NCBI GenBank assembly: GCA_002812745.2
Contig: NCSJ02000093.1
Location: forward strand, 1 to 64,000
DNA from: Scytalidium lignicola
Taxonomy: Eukaryota > Ascomycota > Leotiomycetes
Reading direction: 5' to 3'
Length of the DNA: 64,000 nucleotides
The position numbers and the translations under genes were made by a program. How positions within the stretch are numbered: the first letter of the stretch is position 1; each line of letters starts with the position of its first letter. The notes below the pieces were generated by a model, which saw only the letters and a program-made list of their open reading frames with translations, made no database searches and was not told the DNA's origin. This document shows, in pieces, positions 47,293 through 64,000 of this stretch.

Positions 47293-48668
47293 ATGGCAAG
47301 CGAGAAAAGGCCAATTGTTCTACACATCGGCGATCCGGTGAAATGGAACAAGACGTTCTATGAGCAGTTCTCAAAAGACTTCGTAGTTATACGTCCCTCA
47401 ACAGAAGAACGCCAAAGAGACGAATTTATAAAGGCATTAAAAGAAAAGAGATGGGGTGATTTCTCCGCCATTTTCAGACCATTTTGGAATACAGGTGGTG
47501 AGATGGGAAGATGGGATAAGGAGTTGATACCTCTTCTTCCAGAGTCATGCAAAGTGTTTGCTTCTGCTGGTGCTGGGTATGACTGGGTGGATGTTGATAT
47601 TCTTGCTGATCGTGGTAAAGTACCCCAGTCCCGAAATATTTAACCCATGGAGTTACTAACAGCCCATCTAATATTCAGGAATTCTGTATTGCAATAGGTA
47701 TACTGCTCCTCAAAAACCCCATTAAAAAGAGCAAAAAAAGACTAAAACATCTTTGTCTTCTTCAAGTGCAGCAGCATCCTCTGAGTCCGTTGCCGACTTC
47801 GCTCTATTCCTCATAATTGCGACTTTCCGGAATTTGAAATGGTAAATNAAAAAAGCCCCCCCACACGCCCCCAAAGTTTCCTTGTCTCATCTTACTTTTG
47901 CACCAAAAATCTAAAATGGGNAAAAAATCCACCAATTAGGTGCAGCACAGCTTCCTCCGATCCATCAACTTTCAAGCACTGCCACGAAGAAGCCGCCGTC
48001 CAATCTCACAACCCCCGCGGTAACAGCCTAGGCATAATCGGTCTAGGCAACATCGGGTTCGAAATCGCCAAAAAGGTGCATTTCGCACTAGGTATGAATA
48101 TCAAGTACTACGACGTGATTCGAAAATCTTCTTCTCAGGAAGCCCTCGTCAATGCTGAATTCTTTGCCAACCTAGAGGACATGCTAGGTGTCTGTGATTG
48201 TGTGGTCCTCGCTACACCTGCGTCTCCAAATGGTAAGAAGGTTATTGATAGAGAGCGACTAAAGCGCTTTAAGATAGGGAGTCGCTTTGTAAATATTGCG
48301 AGGGGCAGTTTAGTTGATGAGGAGGCGGTTGCGGATGCTGTTGATGAGGGGAGATTGGTTGGTGTTGGGCTGGATGTTCATGAGCATGAGCCGAAGGTTA
48401 ATGAGAGATTGAAGACGATGAGACAGGTAATGTTGACTTCACATAATGCTGGTGGAACTTTGGACACGTGAGTTATATTTCCTTTGGAACCTTTTTAGGG
48501 AGTTTTTTTTTGCTGATTGATATTTTTAGGCATATTGGGTTTGAGTTGTTCTCAATGAAGAATATTGATGCTGTGTTGAAAGGGAAGGATGCCTTGACGG
48601 CAGTTAACAAACACCTGATGAAGAATCCTGAGATTAAAAAGGGGCAAAACCGGGCTCTTTTAGCTTGA
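47293..48668 (+). CDS. D-isomer-specific 2-hydroxyacid dehydrogenase (glyoxylate/hydroxypyruvate reductase-like)
   Basis: Five exons: 47,293-47,614, 47,679-47,697 (a 19-nt micro-exon), 47,767-47,841, 47,940-48,467 and 48,530-48,668; 360 aa. The frame closes exactly across all four introns. The third intron has two N bases at A runs. The NAD(P)-binding motif is LGIIGLGNIGFEIAKK. The catalytic triad residues are all present: Arg in NIARGSLVDEE, Glu in GLDVHEHEP and His in TSHNAGG. SESVADFALFLIIATFRN is the usual hinge region. It reduces 2-keto acids such as glyoxylate or hydroxypyruvate with NAD(P)H. Substrate choice cannot be settled. It is divergent from the GST gene. Confidence 0.92.
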
Positions 48669-48793
48669 TGTCTGGAGTCACAATATACACCGTTATGAGG
48701 GTTTATTTACTAAATATAAATCGAGAAGAAACTTCAGGAAACATTGGTTTGTATGCTAGACTCGAAAAATATAGTCGGTAGGTATCTACACTG

Positions 48794-49657
48794 TTACTCA
48801 ACATAGGATGAAAGCCTCCTTCCACGCCCAGAATGACCACCTGTAATAGCACCCAAATTTGTAGGACCCATAACTTGATTCTCTTCAATGCTATAGGCGA
48901 AAGAGAAAGAGTCTGGTTTAGAAAGACCCAACCACTGACCAGCTGCCACGAGTGCAAGTATGAGAGAGAGACAGGTGACTATGTAGCTTGCTATCGAGAT
49001 ACCTGTAGCTGCGTCTGCCGTTACTACGGAGTAGATAACGCCAGCAACGGTACCTAAAACGATGAGGAATCCGAGAAGCCAATATATTTTACTGCAGAAT
49101 ACTAGTCAGTATATAATTCACAGAAGAGAAGGCGAACAAGATATGGAATTAATAATGTGATATTCAATCAACATATAATCCACGAAAATGAAACTTGGAG
49201 GGCACACACTTGCTATCGGCAGCTTCCTTAATCTCGACTACGTAGAAAACTGGTCGATTAGGAACAGGAGTCGCGGCGAGACGGTCGAGCGGGGAGAGCA
49301 TCATCTTAGATTTTTGAAGCGGATAACGTAGAAGATATTTAAACTGAGAGACTGGATCCTCAGTTGCATTGATGGCCGGGATCCTCGCGGTTACAGCAAA
49401 CCCAATGGGATCATTCTCGGGGGCAACGGTCCGTTGAAACTAGTCAGTTTTGATCAGTCTTATTTTCTCCTTTCAAGCTTTACAATTGCGTATTACTTGT
49501 ATAAAGGTTGCAAATCCAATTGTCCTCAGCGAGATCAAATCTTTAAATGTAAATTCTCGACGCTGATTGATCAACCTGTAGTGGCGATGAAGTGTTTCCA
49601 CAAACCAACTATCTGAGGATTGATCTTGCCGGTGTAAATATCTTGGTTCGCAGACAT
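48794..49657 (-). CDS. Two-helix membrane protein, function unknown
   Basis: Start at ATG 49,657 (MSANQDIYTGK). Exons 49,439-49,210 and 49,091-48,794 are well supported, with acceptor CTAG and donor GTGTGT. The end of exon 1 is uncertain: a phase-0 donor after 49,610 keeps the frame, giving about 191 aa. The middle exon encodes a soluble part (QRTVAPENDPIGFAV, VFYVVEIKEA). The last exon encodes two membrane helices (WLLGFLIVLGTVAGVIYSVV and YIVTCLSLILALVAAGQWLG) and a tail. I do not recognise the family. It runs head to tail with the proline-rich gene, whose stop is about 130 bp upstream. Confidence 0.55.
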
Positions 49658-49791
49658 CTTGGTATGTCCAATACGTCTCGCTTTTCTGGCTTGATATGAT
49701 CTTTCCTCTACTCGTATAAAAGAAGAAAAGACTGAGTTTTGGTTAGAATGATCGACATATATAAAGTAACTCCCTACAGAATTGAGAATAC

Positions 49792-51427
49792 TCACTCTAT
49801 TCTCCTCGGCTTAGTGCTGCTGATATCATTTGTAGGCGGAGGTAACACAGCTGGGGCAACGGCACCGGTCCTCGTAGGTAAGATAGGTAGTCCCCCTCCT
49901 CGAAGACGTCCAAAGTACGTGCGGGCCTCGTCCATAGAATCTTCGTCATCGTGATGACTAGGGCCACCACCACCTCTAATATATGTCTGGGCTTTACTTG
50001 AATGAGGTTTGCTTGAATGATGTCTTGATGTCCTTGGTCGTTCTGACGCGGGTAAGGGAGTATAGAGAGGCTCTTCTTCATCACTCTCACTGCCGGAAAC
50101 TTCTATAGGCACCTGTGGTGGCCTGTATGCTCCTGAAGGTCGCGGCACGTGCATGTGTACAGCAGCTGGGGCTTGCGGTTCTGGATTTAATCCCACGGGT
50201 CGCGGTGGTCGCATCTGAGCTGGCGGCGGCGGCGGCTGGGGTGGGCGGTTCAAAACCACTACATGTGGTCGAGAGGCGTGGACCGTGGATGATCCTGGAG
50301 GAGGTGGAGGGGGAGGGGGAGGTGGTCGATGAACGGCTCCTTCCACGATGATAGGCTGAGGTTGAAGCGGCCTGGGATGCTGTGTTTGCTTTGGTGGTCG
50401 CGGAGGGTGATATGTTGATGGACCTGGCGAGTGAGGCCGATGATGGATGTCAATATTAACAGCATCCTCCGATTCATCAGCCACAGTAGCATGTTGTCCA
50501 GAGGGATAAGCAGGAGGTACTGGAGGTACTGGAGGAACTGGAGAAACAAGATGAGGGCCATGCTCATCGAAGACCGTAGCGTTAGAATAGTCTGGAACGT
50601 AAGCATTTGGCCTGCTAGCATTGTATTCATCCAGTCGTACATAATGTCTCCCGGTAGCATCTACCCTCTGAAGAGGTATATATACGTGATCCTGAGAAGC
50701 CAGAGGATGTTGAGAAGAGTAGCGGCGTGGTGGTCTCGGCCTTGGGGGAGGTGGAGGGGGAGGGACAGGTCCGGATGGCCTAGGTCCAATATGAATTCTA
50801 CCTCCACCATAGCTATCGTCGTCGGAAGAGGAAGAGGAAGAGCCAGACGATAATCCATAGTACCTGGGAGGCCGGCCCCATCGACGGTGTGAATGTCGCC
50901 GTCCGCTGGAATCGTAGCCATGATTACCACTCTCCTCAGACACTTTTGCGGCATAGAAAGCACCTTTCCCTTCACCAGTGGCAACGTAGAGACAGATCAA
51001 GTCTTCTATCTCCTTGATAGATGGTAATCGAATTTCATGCCTCTCTGATCGATTCCGTCGTTTTGCATGGCCCCAGCCTTGCCGCCTTTCATGAGGCTGA
51101 TATCGTGCCCAACGATACTGACTATAACGTCTGGAAGGGCGTCTTCGCGGACGTCGAACCCATTGAAACTCTCCGTCGTCGCGCCGTTCAATCTCCATTC
51201 CAGGTCACACCACAAGGAACGCGCGTTCTAGACATGGTAAAATCGAACATTGTCTCTGCGACTCCCTCTAGAAGAGTCGCATGCGGCTTTCGTCTTTCGT
51301 CTTCAGCCCCGCGCAATTCTCCAAGGGTCCTAATATTGATGCCTCCGAACTCGTGGTGCAGCCTCATCGCATCCGTGCGAATGAGCTGTGGTGGGTGTGT
51401 CCGTAGACAAGGCTCTAGAACATGCAT
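49792..51427 (-). CDS. Proline-rich protein, probably frameshifted near its 5' end
   Basis: The main frame runs from ATG 51,198 to 49,792 (468 aa). It is basic near its start (RRPRRRPSRRYSQYRW), has a short helical region (IKEIEDLICLYVATGEGKG), a Ser/Asp/Gly block, then long proline runs (up to ten Pro), tandem PPVP repeats and His-Ser-rich stretches. It is likely a disordered protein. Directly upstream, a second frame from ATG 51,427 (MHVLEPCLRTHPP) runs 79 codons in a different phase. It ends at 51,188, ten bases inside the main frame, with protein-like text (RLHHEFGGINIRTLGELRG, MFDFTMSRTRVPCGVTWNG). A single-base indel near 51,190 would join them. The gene may therefore be a 547-residue protein with an assembly error or a true break. 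The function is unknown. Confidence 0.5.
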
Positions 51428-51965
51428 GGCGCTCAATCAGACCCCGAAGAGAGCATGCATTAGAATAGATGTGGCCAACCACATTGGAGAGATCATAATG
51501 CTCGTTGCCTCATTAGGAAACTTGCAAATTAATTTAATCTGAACTGGTGTCTGCCTGCGTTCAACTATCGCTCTATACAGTAGAAGAGATACTGGATGCT
51601 AGGGGGAAGATTTACATACTTGGGCTTCCCCTCCTCTTGGCATTTTATTCGTAGAATATACTTTGTCACTATCTCCCTTAAATGACCCAATTAGGATAAT
51701 ATCGGCCACGTAGAATGGAGCTCTTGATANTTTTTTTAATATGTCACAGAAAGATGAAAGTAATGCTATAGGAGGTCTAGCAAAATCTATGGTAACAAGT
51801 ACGAACCCTAACTCGTAAGGCAGAACACTTCAATTTTAATGTCGTTACAACNTTTTATTGTACATCTATAGAGAATTGCTCAAAGAGTCTCTTCGTCGTA
51901 TACCAATGGTCTCTTGGACGTGCAATNAAAAAAGATGAGGCAAGCCCTATTCATTCCTGAGGTAT
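51428..51965. other. Intergenic region
   Basis: Upstream of the proline-rich gene and downstream of the esterase relic. Several N bases lie at T or A runs. No gene is seen. Confidence 0.4.
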
Positions 51966-52205
51966 CTACATCTCTCTTCCTATCTCACCGAGTCTAGACT
52001 CATACTTCTTTTCATGTGTATTATCAACCGTGAAGACAAAATTCATCCCAGCTCCACCGCTGGCGGTTGCATTATATACAAGACAAACGTTGGAACCGGG
52101 GATACTATGATTATTCGGATCTAACGTGGCGATAAACGAAATCCAGCTCCTGCTCATCTGGTACGGAAGACTGATGAAGGTTTGTGCTTTATCGGCGAAC
52201 GGAGA
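51966..52205 (-). pseudogene. C-terminal relic of a type-B carboxylesterase/lipase
   Basis: On the minus strand a frame ending at 51,966 reads PFADKAQTFISLPYQ, then SRSWISFIATLDPNNHSIPG and LVYNATASGGAGMNFVF. This matches the end of fungal carboxylesterases, where a helix precedes SFI-DPN and a WPxY motif. Here the Trp and its neighbour are altered (CLVY for WPVY). The rest of an esterase (catalytic Ser, Glu, His domains) is absent upstream, where the sequence is unrelated. It is a truncated dead copy. Confidence 0.55.
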
Positions 52206-52956
52206 AGGATAGTTGCAGCATTAAACCGGCAGTACATCTTGATAGGGACTAGACGATGTGTGTCTCTAAAGTGCTATTTATTTGAGGTAAAATAGCATTG
52301 CCTAGTCTTAAATAGAACTTCTTGAAATATGAATCTGTATTGTATTCAAACTCGGGACTCAGCTCGATACTAGATTCTTCTTCGATACCCAAGCAACAAA
52401 TCCTGCGATCCAGGATCGAGCTTCCTGTCGAATGGTTTGGGGTGATGATCAAAGGACCGAGGTGCGGGGAGGTGGTGGGCTGACGGGGTACAGGGGTTTT
52501 CTGCCGGCGGTGTGGGGTAGACTCCGTTTTCTGCGCGTTGACGTAGTGAGGGACGGAGTTGATCCACGGTGCTGAAGACAACCAAGCCGTAGAATCTGTA
52601 AAGCTTCTCGAAGAGATTTGGCCCTTTTCAAACATCTTCTGAGCTTCACAGTTAATTGTGGCAACTTGTCTCGGAATATTAGAGAGACTGTTTCGGTATC
52701 GCAAAGCCTGCATGAAACTCAGTATCAATACACGTTGTATGCCTTGACAAAATCATACAAGACACAAATAAGGGATGTCCTTATATGAAACTCATTCCTC
52801 TGACATCTGTCTCTGTTATACAGGCACAGATAACGTTCACAGTGCCAATTTTAAAGAGCCTACCCCTGATATTTTTGCAGTAGCAAGAGGAGGAGGAATC
52901 AGAGACTTAAGAAGCGCATTTCGAAATTATTTCTCTGTGCTGAAGATTTTGGCCCG
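52206..52956. other. Intergenic region
   Basis: Includes an open minus-strand frame of about 159 codons (52,249-52,728) with no recognisable domain and two overlapping shadows. I do not support a gene here. The far end holds the 3' region of SLX1. Confidence 0.4.
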
Positions 52957-54463
52957 TCAGTCTAGGCGGTCGATATCATCCCAATCACTATCTTCAATGA
53001 CGGTAGGTAAAGCTGAAGTTGCATGATTCGACATTGCTACTGTTGTCTTAGAAATCTTGTGATCAGTGGAGTGGTCGTCATCAGAGTCTTCCGAGTCGGG
53101 TATCTCATGCCACTCATCACCTGTGTCTAATCTAGATTTTTCAGGCTGAGAAGCCAGAGGTGAATCCCCGTCGCTCTCATCGCTCATCTGTAAGCTTGAA
53201 TCTGTATCTTCATCAAGATCAGACGTTTCCAAAGATCCTTGAAGTATATTAGTGGCTGCTTTGCTCCCTCGTTTCTTCTTTAGTAGCTTCTCGACTTCTT
53301 TTTGCCCTCTCATCCGCAGAGTGAGTTCCTTCACAACATCTACCCATGTCTGCTCTGTCCTGCAGCTCGGACAAGTGCCACGAATTGGGATCATAGATTC
53401 TTCATCGCCAACTAAGAAATGCTTGCTCAGACAAGTTATGTGGGTGACAGCTGCGCAGGTAGGGTTCGGACAAATGGTGTATATGCCTCCTTCATGCTCA
53501 AGGTCGGTATGGCAGACCGCACATGATCCTTCTCGTTCAAAAATAGTAATATCTCTTCCTTTAATGACATGTTGTTTGTGTTTCTCATAGTCGATATTCA
53601 ATGCATGTATACCGTGCTCTATCCCCTCATCCCTCTTCCTTTGATCATCCTCAGTACTAGCAACCTTAGGAAGGGTCAATGGCTGGTTAGGTGGGTAGTC
53701 TGCAATAATTGGAAAACTATCCCGAAGCTGGTCAGGTGCGATCTTAGACAATCGGTCCCACTCCTTGTGAAGGTCCTGCGCAAAGAATCGGACATCAAGT
53801 GGCCATCTCGAAAACGAAGGGACGCTAAGGAGAAGATGCAGGTTTGAGAGTAGCGATTTAACCGTGTGTCGAGGATTTTTAGGTTGCCCCGATCTCTTCT
53901 TTTGAGTTGCAAATGTAAGTCGGGATTCGGGTGGGATGTGTTGAGTTACATGAGGGTGTTGCCATGCCCATCTGCGAGGATGAAATTAGGGACAGTCCAG
54001 TATGGAGAAATTCACAACAATAGTAACAAGAAGAACCTGACCGCCTATCACAATCTATACAGAATTTCACTTGTAAAGCTCAATTCTGCCTTTTCTTGAA
54101 AAGATTGCAATGATCACGTGGTTTGATGACCTGAATCACGTGATATGACGAGCAAAGAATCGATGCAACTTACTCGAATTTCAACGCAGCAACCTGACTT
54201 GGAAACCCAGTAACAATACATCCCATCTCCCACGGTCGCAGGCTGTCTCTCTTGGTTCGGGCAGCACCGCCCTTGGCCAATCCATTGTGCTGGCGGAGAC
54301 GGCGCACTGCACAACATCAGCAAAACATCCCGGTGGGCTGCACTTGTCGCGCGTGCGTACCTGGATTTGGCGTGGAGCCAATGTATAGACCTCTGCTGTG
54401 GTTGACGGTGGACCTGAGGAGATAGCAGCAATAAAACGCTGGAATTGGACGGTCGGGGGCCAT
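52957..54463 (-). CDS. SLX1: Structure-specific endonuclease subunit SLX1
   Basis: Three exons: 54,463-54,361, 54,306-54,174 and 53,971-52,957; 416 aa. The N-terminal GIY-YIG nuclease domain reads [19 protein letters not shown], then [19 protein letters not shown] and [14 protein letters not shown], which includes the catalytic Tyr and Arg region. Both intron joins restore this order. The Cys-rich RING/PHD-like domain follows ([20 protein letters not shown], then [10 protein letters not shown] and [19 protein letters not shown]). The acidic Ser/Asp-rich C-terminus is a likely SUMO- or protein-binding tail. With SLX4 it cuts branched DNA such as Holliday junctions in the nucleus. All motifs look intact. 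Confidence 0.95.
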
Positions 54464-61383
<6,920 letters not shown>

Positions 61384-62890
61384 TTGATTGATTGACTGAC
61401 GACACACCCTATCACTTTAGTGGCAACTTTTCTTCTTTTCCTTGTCTGCATTCTCATCAGATGGTGTTAACACAATTCTAGAAGGGGAGGCGTTCATCAT
61501 GCATTGTTTTATATGTTACACTTATCTGTATCATATTGTTTTATCCTTTTTTTNGTTTCTTTTTATTTGGTCATATATAAACATGGAATTGCGGTGGCGG
61601 TGTTAAAAGAGCATTAATTCATTTTCGGCTCGATGGAGGGGGAGTATGGCTTTGGTATGGATCTCATCTGACAGGCACGTTCGTCTTTAAGCATTCTTCG
61701 CTGTGTGATACAACACGCCTTGGAATGGCTGGTTTATTTGGAATGGGTGTAACTATTATAGCTATTACATACAAAATTAGCGTATAGAAAAATGTTATGG
61801 ACTTTTAGAATAGGTGGAGTGTGCCTAGAGAGATTTTTATTTTTTATATTTTTTAATCCCGATTAGGGTCATATATTGTTGCCGCCATACATGGTTAGGT
61901 TTGTCTAATATCTCGCTCTCTATTGACGCGCAGACTTTCAGGATCGTTTCAATGGATTTACTAACTATTCTTCCTGGCTATTTGAATTCAATCTAATTCT
62001 AGCAACTTCAGTCGGTCAATTGATCAACAGTGAATGTTTCAATGGCATTCTTATCACTATATATATATATAGCCACATTGACATTAAACAACAACTACAA
62101 GCAATCCTAATACTTTGCTTGTAACAAGCTGTCGATCAGACAGCGGCAAGAGTAAAAGCGGGAACAGCTTGTTCGTCAGATACGCAGAACTAATCCCCGA
62201 CATGAGATCACACCTCTTTTTTTTCTCTCGTGCTATATTTGTCATGTATATTTACTTGCTCTCGATTTGACGCTGTCGTTGTCGATTCTCGATTAGTTGT
62301 CGTCAAATCTTGATAGCAGGATTCAATAATCTTTCAAGACTGGCAGATGTGTGCTTCAAACCTGTTGGAGCTTCCTTGCTATGATAGAGTTGGTATTTAG
62401 ATCATCTGAAAGACCATAGTACCAATATCGTCTCTCGTTGCGTTGGTTGGTCTCTGGAATGTTGCGAACTTTCTATTTAAAGAAATGTCGACGGACGTCA
62501 GTTATTTCAATCATTCTGAAACACATTCCACCTTGGATACAAAAGAAATCCAAATAACCCCTAGGTTTATATTTCTTTTGCTGTCTGTATATTTTACACT
62601 TGTTCGGGCTTGTGCTCGTAGTTGGATGGGTGCTTGTCTTTGGGAAACGAAGGTTGTCTCTTTTATTGCAACTCTTAATTCACCCAAATCTTTTAGTGAT
62701 TCATTCACTGAACTGAGTTAAGTTATATATTCAATTTATCCGCCATTGAGCTTGTTTATATCCCACTGGATATTCGTTCTCTTCTTTTATACCATTTCAT
62801 ACCTATTCCATAGAGAAATAAGTTATTTTGCTATCTTTTTTTATTATCCAAACGCCCAAACCAGCACTTGCTACCATAAACGGTCCAGAG
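61384..62890. other. Intergenic region
   Basis: Downstream of KDM5 and upstream of the last gene. It contains a short AT repeat near 62,060 and T-rich tracts. A 92-codon plus-strand frame at 62,443 has no support. Confidence 0.45.
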
Positions 62891-64000
62891 ATGGGATCAA
62901 AAAAGAGAGAAACTGTTGAGGAGAAGATGGCAAAAGGTCTCGTAACACTATATGCAGATGACCTAGCGGCTCCAAAACTGTTACCTAGTATTTGGGCCAC
63001 TACACCTAGCCAAACTAAGAAAGCGAGGCACTCCGTCAAGGGAGATGGCTGTACCTCAAAGCCTAGCGATTGTTCTGAGAAAGTCATATCAGATCCGACG
63101 CTTGGTTCTTCAGTAGAGAAGAAGGAAAATGGTCCCAGCTTCTGTGATCCCCTGAAAGAGGAGAAATTTTCCATATCGAATAGCTCACCATCAACTCCTG
63201 AACCAGATTTAAATACTATGGATCAAGTAAACGATGTCTCCACAACGCCTGAATCAGAGTCTTTACAGAATGGCTCGCCACAGGCCCAAGATGCCAATAT
63301 TGATCCTGGTCATGTTGCCAATGATAGGGAAGCAACGTTCGATCTCCGCACTGAATGGATTGGAACGAGCCCCTTTTGTACAGATCAGTGTGTGGAAATG
63401 CAACTCAACGTAAGTGGATATCTCTTTTACAGCACTCGATAGATTTTTTATTCGATTTGATTGATACTGGAATATCCTGGGATCTTTGACTAATTGTTCA
63501 AATCTTCAGGGGGATCTCGACAAACTCATTCTTTACCGTGAAGCTATTGTCCGTGATATTGCTTCTTCACCCTATGATCCCATCTTTTACCTGGAATTGA
63601 GCCGATGTGATTGCAAGCTAGGCTTTCCTGATATAGGAGTGGCATCAGCTCATAAGTCACTGCTCCTTGTTCAAGCAGGGCTTAATATATTTGCAGAAAT
63701 AATACCACCGAATTCGTGGCGCATAAATATCCTGAAATGCTTGGAGATCAGACTTTGCCGTCCTTCAATAGAGATGATAAATGATGAGCTTCAGTACCTT
63801 CATATCAGCACATACCGCCAGCTGCTCCATGGACTTATCGGTTGTGCAGCTTACTGGGACGGGCTTCTTGTAGTGAAGGAAGCTCTCACGCTCTTTCCCG
63901 ACGATGCAGAGTTACTTGAGATTAGAAGGCTTCTCAACGAATTATTCAAAGAGCGGCACAATGAGTTGACACAACAGGGAGCTACGGATGACATCGTCGC
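62891..64000 (+). CDS. Uncharacterised protein, cut by window edge (possible TPR-like N-terminus)
   Basis: Exon 1 runs 62,891-63,409 from MGSKKRETVEEKM. A GTAAGT donor and a TTCAG acceptor bound a 100-bp intron. Exon 2 starts at 63,510 and stays open to the end, at least 336 residues in all. The first 170 residues are a Ser/Pro-rich disordered region. The second exon is helical with repeat-like units (ILYREAIVRDIASSPYDPIF, YLELSRCDCKLGFPDIGVAS, AAYWDGLLVVKEALTLFPDD), typical of TPR arrays. Fungal SET-domain proteins often begin this way, so a downstream SET domain is possible but is not in the window. Confidence 0.6.

Noticed and set aside
52249..52728. Minus-strand open frame of 159 codons
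   Set aside because: Lies where the missing part of the esterase relic would be but shows no esterase motif and no other domain.

Overview
The window is a piece of nuclear genome from a filamentous ascomycete. Genes have short GT-AG introns (about 48 to 112 bp), TFIID and KDM5 genes of fungal type, a psi-factor (Ppo) dioxygenase and an Egh16-type secreted protein. The gene set and the heavily AT-biased repeat island fit a plant-associated Leotiomycete, but that placement is an inference and no species is named. Coding exons are joined here by reading splice sites and checking that the reading frame is kept. Isolated N bases almost always sit beside homopolymer runs.

Region 1-6.1 kb is an AT-rich repeat island that looks mutated by RIP. 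It holds three nested transposons: a TIR element with a retrovirus-like (Ginger-type) integrase lies inside a Ty3/gypsy chromovirus, which itself sits inside a Fot1/pogo transposase gene. Region 6.1-12.2 kb has no convincing gene, only a decayed U6 snRNA-like relic near 8.8 kb.

Region 12.2-23.4 kb holds a Zn2Cys6 regulator, a 54-residue internally repeated small protein, a two-helix membrane protein, a lysine-rich nuclear protein and a rhomboid protease. A gene-poor gap of about 4.6 kb follows, then a secreted Egh16-like gene at 28 kb. Region 30.6-36.3 kb is a compact housekeeping cluster: TAF6 and CDC8 (thymidylate kinase) are divergent, CDC8 and GTP cyclohydrolase I are convergent, and GTP cyclohydrolase I and TAF11 are divergent.

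Region 37.6-48.7 kb contains an acyltransferase-3 membrane enzyme, a tRNA-Gln(CUG), a seven-exon Ppo oxygenase, a glutathione S-transferase and a D-2-hydroxyacid dehydrogenase. Region 48.8-54.5 kb contains a small membrane protein, a proline-rich protein with a probable frameshift at its 5' end, a carboxylesterase relic and the SLX1 endonuclease subunit. Region 55.7-61.4 kb encodes a complete KDM5-type histone demethylase, and the right edge cuts an uncharacterised gene.

The themes are general transcription and chromatin (TAF6, TAF11, KDM5), nucleotide and folate supply (CDC8, GCH1), DNA repair (SLX1) and lipid signalling (Ppo). No gene cluster with a single clear pathway is visible.
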